NCBI GenBank assembly: GCA_905182985.1
Contig: CAJJDN010000100.1
Coordinates: 280,399-344,398, forward strand
Source: Paramecium sonneborni
Lineage: Eukaryota > Ciliophora > Oligohymenophorea > Peniculida > Parameciidae
Direction of reading: 5' to 3'
Length of the DNA: 64,000 nucleotides
Shown: positions 22,301 through 34,306 of the stretch, piece by piece
Position numbering within the stretch: position 1 is the stretch's first letter
How the letters are laid out: every line of letters begins with the position of its first letter
Program-made: the position numbers and the translations under genes
The notes under the pieces: generated by a model
Seen by the model: the letters and a program-made list of their open reading frames with translations, nothing else
Database searches by the model: none
What the model was told of the DNA's origin: nothing

Positions 22301-25300
22301 GATCAAGAGAGCCTATTTAATTATTTAGAAAGAATTAATTAATAGGCAATAATTTATATAAAACAATTTAATTCTAAAATAGAGGAAGTAGAAAAGTTTA
22401 GGCAAACTTATAATTATATTGAGTCATGTTTATATGCAGCTAAAATGATTAGTGTAACATTCGTAAGTTAGGATTAATAATAATTGAAAGACGAATAAAT
22501 TGGTATGCATTAATTTTATAATCTTATAATGAAAAAATTAGCAGTAGCTAAATGTGAAATTTAGAGTGATCAATAATATTTGAATGTTATGAAAGAATTT
22601 TATTAANATCAATCCAAAGATTTTATATAAAAAATTGATATATCAGAATTACTTTAGAATAAAAGTTACACTTAATAATTAGACTATTACCTTTCTTAAT
22701 TTAGATTCTAGCCTATTCATTTGATTCCACATGATTTAACAATTTAAGAACTTTCCATATAATTAAATGAAAAAATTGATTTAAAAGTGCTGAAAGAAAA
22801 TTAAATTAATGACATTACTGTCGATAAAGCTATATAATAACTTAATTTAAAGAAGCAATCTTAAAAACCTTTGTTAAATTATTTTTAAAGATATATTGGA
22901 GATACAAATAAGATACTGGAATAAATCAATAAATATTTGAATGTTGTTAAGGCAGATTAAGTTTATAAAACATTATTTATGGAATTAGATTTCTTATCTG
23001 AAATAGATGGTTTTGCATAATTTATCCTTTAAACTGATGGATTTTTATAATTGTTACTTGTTATGGCATTCTTAAATAATAAAAAAGAAGGTAAAGAAGC
23101 TTACAATAAAATTGTTTAATTAATGTATTCATCTATTACAATCTTGTTAGATTAAAATCACAATTTGAAAAATAAAGCTTTAATGAAATCAAAAATTTAA
23201 ATTAGAATAATTAATAGAATAGATTCTTACTTAAATTTATTGAATCAAAAGATTAAAACTTAAGAAACTTTAAAGGGAAAGCTTAAAGGTATTGGATATG
23301 GTGATATAAATTATAGGATTTCAGATTTAATTTTCAATCCAGATTAATAATTGGAAGGTGAAAAGAGATATATTGATATTCAACAAAGTTAGAAAGATAT
23401 CAATTTAGAGACTTTACTGAAATGTTTACGAATATTGATTGATTAAAATTATAAGGATCCTATGGTTATTTAATGCTTTCAGCTAACAAATATTTTAACT
23501 TTTTTAATTAAGTACTTTTAGAATATAAATATAACTTAAATTGAAAATTCTTAGGTTTTTGGTGAAGTCTTAAAAATAATAGAAATTTTGGCAAAATTTT
23601 CAGTTACTTTAGAACTATTCATAATTAATGATCAAGAGAGCCTATTTAATTATTTAGAAAGAATTAATTAATAGGCAATAATTTATATAAAACAATTTAA
23701 TTCTAAAATAGAGGAAGTAGAAAAGTTTAGGCAAACTTATAATTATATTGAGTCATGTTTATATGCAGCTAAAATGATTAGTGTAACATTCGTAAGTTAG
23801 GATTAATAATAATTGAAAGACGAATAAATTGGTATGCATTAATTTTATAATCTTATAATGAAAAAATTAGCAGTAGCTAAATGTGAAATTTAGAGTGATC
23901 AATAATATTTGAATGTTATGAAAGAATTTTATTAATAGACAAATATTTCAAATTCAGCAAAAATGTAAAGGTTGATATCAGAAATTTTAAATATAGGAGA
24001 AAATCTACCAATGGAAGCAACAAATTCTATATTTTTGAGATATGATCAAGATAGAATGGATTGTATGAGAACAATTATTTTTGGAGCAAGTGGTACACCA
24101 TATGCTTATGGAGCATTTTTATTTGAAATTTATTTTGGAGAAGATTATCCACATAAACCTCCAAAAATGAAATTATCTACAACTGGACATGGAAAGGTGA
24201 GATTTAATCCAAATTTGTATAATTGTGGAAAAGTGTGTTTGAGTTTATTAGGAACATGGTATGATAATTGGGTTCCAAATTTTTCAACTATTTTATAAAT
24301 TTTGATATCTATTTAATCAATGGTGATGTGGGAAAATGTCCTGTTTAATGAACCAGGATGGGAAATGTAAATGGGTACTCCATAAGGAGAAAAGAATAAT
24401 AGAGGTTATTGTAATTTTATTAAAGTTTAGAATATTAGATATGCAATGATTGAATAATTATAAAAACCTCCTAAAGGATTTGAAGAAGTTATTTAAAAGA
24501 GCTTTTATTTGAGGAAGGAGTTAATTAAAAAAGAAATTGAAGATTGGATTGAATAAGCAAATCTACCAGTTGTTTATTAATCAGTTAAAATATAAAATGA
24601 ATAAATATGCAATTATGATTCAGCACCTGGTTTATATAAATAAGAATTGATTAAAGTATATGATTAATTGAAAGTAGAATTAGAAAAGTTGAAACTAAAC
24701 ATTGGAAGGGATTTTTTAAATATTTCTAATGAAAATAAAAAGGAAATTGTTATAAATAAAAATTACGTTAATTATTAAGAATAATAATTGAGTAATATTT
24801 AAATGCCTCAAGGATTAAATTTAAATGATATAGATATAGGATATGAGGATAATTTATAATAAAGATAATTTGATTCAAATGATTAAAACTTATAAAATTT
24901 AATGAGTAGATATATTGGAGTAGTAGGTTTAGATGCAGTAAAAAGATAAAGTGAATCTACTGTTTTTATCCATGGTGTTAATGGATTAGGTATTGAAATA
25001 GCTAAAAATATTGTTTTGTCTGGTGTTAAAAAACTTATTATATATGATCCTACTCCTGTTTAATTATATGATTTAGGTACTAATTTCTATTTGAATTAAG
25101 AAGATATTAATCATAATAGAGATGAAGGAGTAATTAATAAATTAAAATATTTAAATCCATATGTAAGAATTGAGATCTTTTAAAAAAATATTTAAGAACT
25201 TAACTTAAATGAAATTTAAGTATTTATTACATAAGATCCAAAAATAGCATCTGAAATATCCAATAAAAATTAAGTGTCTGTAATCTTGGCTTAAACTAGA

Positions 25301-27908
25301 AATATATTTACAAGAATTGTAACAGATTTTGGTGATGAATTTAATATAATTGATAGAGATGGAGAATAATTATCAGAATTAATTATTAATGATATTCAAA
25401 ATAATTTAGTTACTTTTTAGAATTAAAATCATAATTTAATGGAAAATGATATTGTTTTAATCAAAGAAGTTAGATAATTTGATGGACAAAATGAATCATA
25501 TAATTAGAAATTTAAAATATAAAATGTAAAAAGAAATTCATTTGAATTGATAACTGATAAAATATTCTGTCCTTATAAAAGTCATGGAATAGCATATTAA
25601 TAAAAATAAACAATTAAATTGCCATTCTAAAGAATTGAAAATGTTTTAAATTCATTTTCTAATTTTAGTGAGAATATGGGAATGTTGGATAGAATAGGTG
25701 AGATTAAACGTGATCTAATTCATTTTTGTTTAAATAATATAGAATAATTGAATGATGATTGGAATTTAGATAAGATTACTCAATTCATTAATTATATGTT
25801 ATCCTGTCATATAGATAAAAGACTTAATGAATAATATAATGAAGATGTATTTAATAAATATAAAGAGGAATTAATTCCACTTTTAGTATTATTATCAATT
25901 AATACCTTATTTTAACCATTATGTGCATTTATTGGAGGTATGGCAGCTTAAGAGGCTCTGAAAGCAATAAATAAAAAATATATACCTATACATTAAGTTT
26001 ATGTGTAGTCATTTGATGATGTATTACCTTTTAAATTAAGGGAATTAAACACTTAATAATAAGAATATCAATAATTTTTATAGAAATATGGAATAAATTA
26101 GAATGCGAATTCTAGATATAAAGATTTAATAAATACTGTAGGAAGTATAGAAAAATTGTATAAATCAAATGTTTTTGTAATTGGGGCTGGTGCGATAGGT
26201 TGTGAATTATTAAAAAATTATGCTCTTTTGGGTATTGGTAAGAATGGTAGTATATATGTAACTGATCCTGATGTGATTGAGAATTCAAATCTTAGTAGAT
26301 AATTTTTATTTAGAGAAAAACACATTAGAAAACCGAAAAGTTTAACAGCAGCTGCAGTGGTGAAATCAATGAATCCTGATATTAAAATTATAGCTAGATT
26401 AGATAAAGTGTGTTAGGAGAGTTAAGAAATATATCATAATGAATTTTATAGATAAATGAATTGTGTGACTAATGCTTTAGATAATGTATAAGCAAGATTA
26501 TATATTGATTCAAAATGTGTTGAAAATGATATTAATTTAATAGATAGTGGAACATTAGGAACAAAGGGACATGTATAAACAATAATTGCAAAATAAAGTG
26601 AAAATTATGCAAGTTAATAAGATCCAGAATAAAATAATGATATTCCATATTGTACTTTAAGAATGTTTCCAGAAACTAATTTACATTGTTTAGAATGGGC
26701 AAGAGATAAATTTGAATAGTATTTCTATCGTAAACCAGCAGCTTTAGTATCATTAATGTAAGAAACTACTCCATAATAATAAAATATAGATTTAGCTTTA
26801 AGAATACTTAAGAAATATCCAAAATCATTTCATGAATGTCTTTAATTAGGAATATAAAAGTTCTAAAAATTATTTATTTGTGATATATAGACTTTGCTTG
26901 ATGCTTATCCTTTAGATACAATGACAAAGGAAGGTAAATTATTTTGGTCACCACCAAAGAGAATACCATAGAGTATTGAATTTAATGGATATGTTGCATT
27001 TAAATTTGTAGAATATTTTGCTATTCTTACTGCTTAAATTTATGGAATAGAAATACCATAATAATACGATTTAAGTAAATTAGACATATAGTTATAATAA
27101 TAATAAGTCAAAAAGAAAAAGAATAACTAAATAATAAAAGATTTAGAAATTAAATAAGAATAATAAAATAATTAATAAGAAAATGATGTAAAGAATTATG
27201 ATACATTAATAAATGAGGCAAGAATTTTATTAGATTAAATTAAACCTTGTTTACCATAACCATAATAATTTGAAAAAGATGATGATTTTAATCATCATGT
27301 ATCATTTATTACTTAAGCAACAAATGCAAGGGCTCTAAATTATGGTATTCAATAAGTAGATTGGATGTGGACTAAATTAAAAGCAGGCAGAGTATTTATA
27401 ATATCTATATATTTTAGATCATACCAGCTATGTCAACTACCACTTCTTGTATTGCAGGATTATAAACTCTAGAATTAATTAAAATATTATTGAATATAAA
27501 TTAACCTAGAAATACCTTTATTAATCTAGCCTTATCATCTTTTACGTAAAGTGAACCAGGAGAAGTTAAAAAGGTAATATCATTTATCATTTATTTTAGA
27601 AAATCTTGAAAAATGGAATGCAAATTACAATATGGTCTAAATTTATATTGAAAATTAATAAATATTTAGAACCATTGTCTTCTATTTTAAAATAATTAGA
27701 AACTTTATTTAATTCATCAATCATTAGTATTTAAAAAGGAGCTAAAGTTATATATCTTGTTTAGATGTTACCAAAAGATGATAAAGAACTATATGAATTG
27801 CTTAACTCTCCAATTTCCTTTTATATTTAATTTATTAATGGTGAATCATAAATAAATGTATAACTTTAAGATTCTACTTGGATTATGATTAATCTTATAA
27901 TTATTTGA
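19346..27908 (+). CDS. giant ubiquitin enzyme: BIRC6-type E2 domain fused to a complete UBA1/UBA6-type E1
   Basis: One reading frame without TGA runs from ATG 19346 to TGA 27906-27908, with introns 19680-19702, 20160-20184, 27392-27417 and 27574-27599 (23-26 nt). Collapsing the false duplication 22608-23935 gives about 2377 residues. Residues 1-1080 are helical and unassigned; no BIR domain seen. Residues about 1080-1260 are a UBC domain of the BIRC6/BRUCE class ([53 protein letters not shown], and the family's C-terminal helices ending EDWIEQ); catalytic Cys at 24236-24238. After a 130-residue helical/Gln-rich linker, residues about 1390-2377 are a full E1: first adenylation half ([19 protein letters not shown]), FIGGMAAQEALKA, second half ([30 protein letters not shown]), catalytic PYCTL Cys (26651-26653), [13 protein letters not shown] and a ubiquitin-fold domain. 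E1 and E2 active sites all look intact. Confidence 0.88.
21279..22606. repeat. left copy of a 1328-bp artefactual overlap
   Basis: This segment recurs, by eye identically, at 22608-23935 immediately after the single N at 22607. The offset of 1329 is divisible by 3, so the false copy stays in frame in the E2-E1 gene. Absence of any seen difference and the N point to unmerged contig ends, not a tandem duplication. Confidence 0.85.
22607..23935. repeat. N join plus right copy of the 1328-bp overlap
   Basis: 22607 is N; 22608-23935 repeats 21279-22606. The unique sequence resumes at 23936 exactly where the left copy is cut. Collapse this copy before using the E2-E1 protein. Confidence 0.85.
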
Positions 27909-28205
27909 GTATTAATAATTATATTAATATTAATATATATATATATGGGTAATTCAAATTAAAAATTGTAAGAAGAAAAATATGAAAATGTGATGAAAAA
28001 ATTCAAATTAAAAGAGTCTTTATAACATACTTAACTTGGGATGGTTAGAATCTATAATTTAAAAGATGATAATGTATTATTTTTATGATTGAATAGAATT
28101 ATTCTATTTTTGAATTTCATAAGACAGCCACAACATCAGAGGAAGCTAAACTTATGCTAACACATTATAAAAATAGAAAATGTTATAACAATGATCATCT
28201 TACAT
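26889..28205. repeat. left copy of a 1317-bp artefactual overlap
   Basis: Covers the E1 C-terminus and the first exon of the next gene, and recurs at 28207-29523 after the N at 28206. The copy of the pseudokinase start at 27945 is therefore a fragment; the complete gene starts in the right copy. Confidence 0.85.
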
Positions 28206-29523
28206 NAGACTTTGCTTGATGCTTATCCTTTAGATACAATGACAAAGGAAGGTAAATTATTTTGGTCACCACCAAAGAGAATACCATAGAGTATTGAATT
28301 TAATGGATATGTTGCATTTAAATTTGTAGAATATTTTGCTATTCTTACTGCTTAAATTTATGGAATAGAAATACCATAATAATACGATTTAAGTAAATTA
28401 GACATATAGTTATAATAATAATAAGTCAAAAAGAAAAAGAATAACTAAATAATAAAAGATTTAGAAATTAAATAAGAATAATAAAATAATTAATAAGAAA
28501 ATGATGTAAAGAATTATGATACATTAATAAATGAGGCAAGAATTTTATTAGATTAAATTAAACCTTGTTTACCATAACCATAATAATTTGAAAAAGATGA
28601 TGATTTTAATCATCATGTATCATTTATTACTTAAGCAACAAATGCAAGGGCTCTAAATTATGGTATTCAATAAGTAGATTGGATGTGGACTAAATTAAAA
28701 GCAGGCAGAGTATTTATAATATCTATATATTTTAGATCATACCAGCTATGTCAACTACCACTTCTTGTATTGCAGGATTATAAACTCTAGAATTAATTAA
28801 AATATTATTGAATATAAATTAACCTAGAAATACCTTTATTAATCTAGCCTTATCATCTTTTACGTAAAGTGAACCAGGAGAAGTTAAAAAGGTAATATCA
28901 TTTATCATTTATTTTAGAAAATCTTGAAAAATGGAATGCAAATTACAATATGGTCTAAATTTATATTGAAAATTAATAAATATTTAGAACCATTGTCTTC
29001 TATTTTAAAATAATTAGAAACTTTATTTAATTCATCAATCATTAGTATTTAAAAAGGAGCTAAAGTTATATATCTTGTTTAGATGTTACCAAAAGATGAT
29101 AAAGAACTATATGAATTGCTTAACTCTCCAATTTCCTTTTATATTTAATTTATTAATGGTGAATCATAAATAAATGTATAACTTTAAGATTCTACTTGGA
29201 TTATGATTAATCTTATAATTATTTGAGTATTAATAATTATATTAATATTAATATATATATATATGGGTAATTCAAATTAAAAATTGTAAGAAGAAAAATA
29301 TGAAAATGTGATGAAAAAATTCAAATTAAAAGAGTCTTTATAACATACTTAACTTGGGATGGTTAGAATCTATAATTTAAAAGATGATAATGTATTATTT
29401 TTATGATTGAATAGAATTATTCTATTTTTGAATTTCATAAGACAGCCACAACATCAGAGGAAGCTAAACTTATGCTAACACATTATAAAAATAGAAAATG
29501 TTATAACAATGATCATCTTACAT
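28206..29523. repeat. N join plus right copy of the 1317-bp overlap
   Basis: 28206 is N; 28207-29523 repeats 26889-28205. 28207-29226 is a spurious second copy of the E1 3' end, starting mid-gene, and should not be annotated as a separate gene. Confidence 0.85.
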
Positions 29524-30346
29524 AAATCTTTTTTATTTCTGAATAACATAGTCAAATACTCTGTTAGGATCAAACTTAATTTATCATAATAGGTGAGTTT
29601 TTTTATAATAACATCTAAAATGAAATGAAAAATTATATATAAAAAAATAATTCATTTCCAGAAGCTAGATTATGGTAAATAACCCTATAAATTGTGAATG
29701 CATGTACTTATCTAGAAACAAATGGAAGAAATCATGGAGAAATTAAATCTAAAAACATTTATATACATCCAGATTAAAGTGTTAAATTGATTGTATTTAT
29801 TCAAATTTATAATATTAGGAATACAATTTTATATATGGTAGTATGAATGGATATTAGAAAGCATTATTATTGAATGATTTCTAATATTTAGCTCCTGAAT
29901 TATTGAAGGAAGTGAAAGCTAAGAAATCATCACCTAATATTGATTTCATTAAAGGCGATGTTTTTGCTTTAGGATTAACTCTCTTAGAATTAGCAAGTTT
30001 AAACTCTTGTGAATAATACTATGATTGGATTAGTAAAGAAGTACATACAGATAAAATTATTAAAGCAAATGATCTATTGTTATAGAAAGGTTACTCTACA
30101 CTATTTACTAATTTAATTTATTAGATGATATCTGATGTTGATATTAGACCAAGATTTAGTGATTTAAAAGAAGTACTATCTCATTTTGAAAATTAAATTA
30201 ATAACAATGTTGATTTCTATTCCAAATATTAAATGAGATAGAGTAATTAATTTAATATTTACAACTCTGTCTACACTTAACAATACTAAAGACCTGGATA
30301 AATCAATTAAGCATAATCCATATATCTACCTAATGGATCATATTGA
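29263..30346 (+). CDS. pseudokinase with N-myristoylation signal
   Basis: The protein starts MGNSNQK, a typical N-myristoylation sequence, suggesting membrane attachment. A kinase-like C-lobe follows: the position of HRDLKxxN reads NHGEIKSKN, the DFG region is replaced by EYNF across a 26-nt intron, yet QYLAPELL (APE), a GDVFALGLTLLELA F-helix and a DIRPRF motif are clear. There is no recognisable glycine loop or VAIK lysine. With the catalytic Asp, the DFG Asp and probably the Lys missing, it should not transfer phosphate; a scaffold role is inference. A Tyr/Gln-rich tail of about 45 residues follows. Introns of 23 and 26 nt. A second, truncated copy of its start at 27945-28205 is an assembly artefact. 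Confidence 0.75.
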
Positions 30347-30460
30347 ATATATATAAAATAAATTAATATATATCTTTAGATAAAGAAAATATTTTTGTCA
30401 ATCCATTACTTTTTTTTAATCCATTACTTTTTTTAAACAGAATTATATCTTAATAAACTC

Positions 30461-30935
30461 ATGAAAGATTGTGATGAATGTTTTAAGTAATTGGATTAGC
30501 ATGGCAGATCGATTAAAAAGGAAACCAAAGATATGTTCATTATTTTTACTTAAGCTAAAGTAAAATTTATCATTCATAACCTTTTAGTTACTAGAACGTT
30601 CATACAGAAAAGTTTTGGAAGGAAAATATAAAAAAGTTTGAAGAAAATGATTTTTTACTAATAAGGTATGTAAATGTTTTGAGATGATAGAAAATTGTCT
30701 GATATGTTAAAATCAAATAATAATTAGAATGTGGTAATAGCATGTTATGATTTGAGAGAGTTTTGTAGATTCCATCCATTTGGAAAGCGTAAATAAATGT
30801 TGTAAATATAGAATATTAGAGAAATTGGATGCTAAGTAAGAGATTATGAGTTAGGCTCGAAATGGTGATTAATAGATAAAAGAACATTCTTTATTATCTT
30901 TGTAAAAGATAATGCTACATAATTGGTAGATGTGA
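30461..30935 (+). pseudogene. V-ATPase subunit H, C-terminal part only (5'-truncated)
   Basis: After introns of 28, 25 and 31 nt the sequence reads LNYQNVHTEKFWKEN, FEENDFLLIRKLSDML, VVIACYDLREFCRFHPFG and LLSLQKIMLHNWQM, the C-terminal domain of the regulatory H subunit (Vma13), ending in TGA at 30933. Only about 120 residues are present against roughly 430-480 in the family, and the sequence before 30585 does not resemble the missing N-terminal armadillo domain. The upstream gene ends at 30346, leaving no room. Either a partial duplicate/pseudogene or a gene broken by misassembly. Confidence 0.6.
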
Positions 30936-31986
30936 AATAAGATTTAATTTATTATTTTAGTATTAATTAAATATAAAAATTGTTTAGGTAGTTCAAATAA
31001 GAGTTGTTGATGTAGGATGATAAGGAATAATTGAATGTATTAGAAATAAGTTTTATTCATCTATAAAAGTAATGATTGAATATTTATATGAAAATGAAAT
31101 GGTTGATTAAATAAAATGATGTAAAGAAAATTGATTTTGATAAGTAGGATGTATGTATATATAGAACAGATAAAAAGAGTAGACAAGGAATGTATTATTA
31201 GATCAATAAATGTGAAAATGCATTCAATGAATAACGAATTTAATAAAAAAAGAATTGATTAATAAGTGAGGATAGAATGATAATAAAATCTAATTTGGGG
31301 ATGCTTTAGAATGGGGTTAAGGTTAAGAAGATAAATAAATTTTATAAGAAGATGAAAATAGTAATCAAACTTAATGTTATCGAATGGATATAATATTTAG
31401 ATGCAACAAAATAATATTCATCTCAAATTAAAGACAATTCAATTGGAGATTAGAAGAATATTAGAAATTGAAAGATTGAATTGAAGAAAGAGGAAATATT
31501 AATATGTATTAGAATACAATATTAATGAAAATATTTTTGAAATAGTAGTTCTTATCTTTTAGTGTAGTGAATAAAAAAAGAAGAATGATAAAATAAAGAA
31601 GAATAAAACACGATATAAGAATTATATAAATACAATAAAAGTAAAGAATGTAAATTAAATGTAGAGAAGTATGAAACTTCAAATTAATGGAAATAATAGT
31701 ACATTCACTGATCAAATAGTGGCTGATAATATAATTATAGAGTATTTTCTATATTAATATGATTAGTTAATTAGAAATCAAATAAATGAATCTCAAAACT
31801 GAAGTGGAGTCATATCTAAAGTTATTCTTTTAGAGAATAAATCAATAAGTTAAAAGGTTTATTAGATTATAATGAAAATAGAGTTATTTTTAATGAAACA
31901 GAGAAGTTAACATATTTAGTAATATAATTAATTACACCATATAAATTAATTAATACACTTGTCATTTTATTAATTATTAATTATAC
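30936..31986 (+). pseudogene. decayed coding-like stretch, purine-rich on the plus strand
   Basis: The plus strand is rich in A and G, as are coding strands here, and contains several coding-like pieces of 30-60 codons in different frames (for example around 31130-31250, 31260-31450 and 31600-31715), broken by in-frame TGAs with no short GT...AG introns to join them. No domain was recognised. It follows the truncated V-ATPase fragment, so both may be parts of one degraded segment. Confidence 0.35.
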
Positions 31987-32976
31987 ATGCCTTAATTATC
32001 CAAGTAAATTCAATATGGACTTGTTGCAGCTTTTGCGTAAGAGTTTTATATCTATAAATAGAGTTGGATTGGGTACACTCAAAGTTGCTTAACGACCTTT
32101 TGAAACATGCATTGGATATGTTCTCTCTTTGGGATCTATTGTGTATTTCATTTCTCTATTCAAGTATCTTATTAGGTTGGGATAAATTACCATTTAATTA
32201 AACTAATTCCACAGATGCTGAAGGATTAACTAAAGATGAATTATATGAAAGAAGAAGATTATTAAAAGAAGAAAAGAAACGATTAAAATAAATTGAAGCT
32301 AAAGAATTGAAATAATAATAATAAAGATCACCATCTTCTGAATCTCCAGATAAAAAATCCCCAGAAAGAGCTTCATCTCCTTCAGAAAGTGAAGGAGAAA
32401 AAAAAAAAGTTTAGGAATCCAAAAATAATTCAAAATAATAATAATAATAATCTAATGTTAATACTTAATAAAACAAAAAAAATAATAAGCAACAATAACA
32501 ATAATAATAATAATAATAATAATAGAACACAAAATAATAGACTAAAGAAAAAGGAAAATAAACATAAGAAAAATAAAAACCCTAACCTGTTGAAGATGAT
32601 GATGAAGGATGGGAAGAAGTTTATGATCCAAGATAAAATAAAAAAGCTAATTTATAGAAATAATAATAATAATAATAAGCTGAAGCTAAAGCTGCTACTG
32701 CTGCCAAAATTGCTGAAGAAGCAAGAATAGCTGCAGAACTTGCTGCTAAAGCTGCTGAAGAAGCTGCATAAGCTGTCAAATAATCAAAAGGGTACTTTAT
32801 TTATTTATATCTCTTTATAGATCTAAAGGTAAAAATACTAATTCTAAGTAACAAAAATAAGAAGAATAAGATGATGGAGAGTAATTATTATTATTAATTA
32901 TATTCTTAGTGATGATGGCTGGGTTAAAGTTGATTCACAAAATAAAAAATAAAAGGGAGGAAAAAAAAACAAATGA
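31987..32976 (+). CDS. two-span membrane protein with long acidic/poly-Gln cytosolic tail
   Basis: The N-terminal 55 residues contain two hydrophobic segments (YGLVAAFAVGLGTLKVA and GYVLSLGSIVILLGW), spliced by introns of 25 and 22 nt. A charged coiled coil follows (LYERRRLLKEEKKRLKQIEA), then Ser/Pro/Glu-rich sequence, two poly-Gln tracts coded mainly by TAA, an Ala/Glu-rich helix and two similar acidic Trp motifs (DDDEGWEEV and GDDDGWVKV). Two more introns (29 and 29 nt) lie near 32790 and 32881. The poly-Asn frame visible over the same TAA/AAT repeats is a shadow. Function unknown. Confidence 0.65.
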
Positions 32977-33096
32977 GCTGTTTTTATAATACATAAATAT
33001 AAATATAATAATATATATTATATATTCTTCTATTCTTTTATTCTCCCCTTATTCATAATTAATAAAATATAATATTCATATTCATTCTATTATTAT

Positions 33097-33359
33097 TCAT
33101 CTTCTTTACTACTTATTTAACTCATCTTTATATAAATCATAATTAATATCATCATCTTCAAATTTATACTATTTTGAATATGTTTCATTATCTCTGGATC
33201 TAATTAACTTAGTTTTACATGTTAGTCTAGTTGTTACTATTTACAATTTTCTTTTTATTAATTTATTTTCTCAATTAATATAGAAAATATTAATAGAAAT
33301 AGAAATAAAAATAGAAAAATAATGATAATAATGATAAGCAAGAAATAATATTAAAACAT
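33097..33359 (-). CDS. small single-span membrane protein, tentative
   Basis: From ATG 33357-33359 the frame gives an N-terminal hydrophobic stretch of about 25 residues and, if a 38-nt intron is accepted, a polar tail ending in TGA (33097-33099). Its A of ATG is also the last base of the upstream gene's TGA, which is suspicious. No family recognised. Confidence 0.3.
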
Positions 33360-33967
33360 CACTTAATCCTCTCAATTTAAGAGTTTCCTTTCCAAAGTTA
33401 AGGATTACAAGCTCCAACATATGCATTAACGATCAAACCATAATTTTCAGTAGGATCATAAATCATATTACTGTGAACTTAGTAAAGAGGCAATTTATTT
33501 TTTAAAAAATCCTTCAAATATTTCTAACTTTTTTTATCTTAACATGCATTTCGGAAATCTGAAATAGCAAAAGATAATTGTTTTCCATTTTTTTTCATTA
33601 AATCTGCTTAGTTTTTAAGTTATTGAATTCCAATTGGAATTTCTTATTCAGGAAATTGTTTGATATGTTTAATCAAATAATTTCCTATCTGTTTAGGGAA
33701 GTTTTTACCCTTTTTTTTTTTAAAAATCTAATTTTCAATAGGTACTTCTATATTTTGAATCTCTCCTACAATGAACTATTCCTCATCTTAAGAATTTGCC
33801 TTCTCATTTTATTCTATCTAACCCTATACCTTAGTTTCAGCAAGATTTTGATGAGTGTTGAAATATTAATCGATATCTATTTTGGAATCATAACTAAGAA
33901 AACTTCCCTGACAATAGAAATAGGGATTATCCTCTTCAAAATCTCCATCGTTTTGGTATGAATTCAT
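33359..33967 (-). CDS. hypothetical protein with basic KKGKNFPKQ-type domain
   Basis: A single intronless frame of about 200 codons from ATG (33965-33967) to TGA (33359-33361). The N-terminal half is acidic and Gln-rich; the C-terminal half starts with a basic segment (KKKKGKNFPKQIGNYLIKHI) and has the look of a small helical domain with conserved-looking aromatic and Cys positions (RNACQDKK, GACNPQLW). I do not recognise the family. Composition suggests a nuclear or nucleic-acid-binding protein, as inference only. Confidence 0.6.
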
Positions 33968-34306
33968 TTTTATTAGTTAAAGTTTTCCAAAAGGGTTCTT
34001 CATTATAATTAATATTGTAAATTTTAATGAAATAATAATTTATATGATTTCATTACAGATAGAAAAATAATATACTTATTAGCATTAAAATTTTAAATAT
34101 ATTAGAATAATATTTTCATAAATCATCATTATTATTAATTAATATACTTCAAATATCAAAGGGCATCGTATTATGTTATGAATATTATCTAAGTAATCTA
34201 AGAAGAACTATTAAGTTTAGAGCAATTAAAAAAGATGTGTATAATTTATAAAATAGTATATTTATATAGGATTTAAGAATTGTTGTTAAAAGGAAATTTA
34301 AATCAA
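33968..34306. other. AT-rich intergenic region
   Basis: About 340 bp between two minus-strand genes; no coding frame, repeat or RNA feature noticed. Confidence 0.6.

Noticed and set aside
28207..29226. A second ubiquitin E1 gene
   Set aside because: By eye identical to the first copy, starts mid-gene immediately after an N, and is explained by contig overlap.
32389..32730. Poly-Asn/Lys protein on the plus strand
   Set aside because: It is the AAT-phase reading of the TAA repeats; the Gln-phase frame continues through introns at both ends to a complete protein.
33623..33961. Plus-strand hydrophobic frame of 112 codons
   Set aside because: Antisense of the hypothetical gene at 33359-33967; the hydrophobicity is the usual complement of Lys/Glu/Gln codons.
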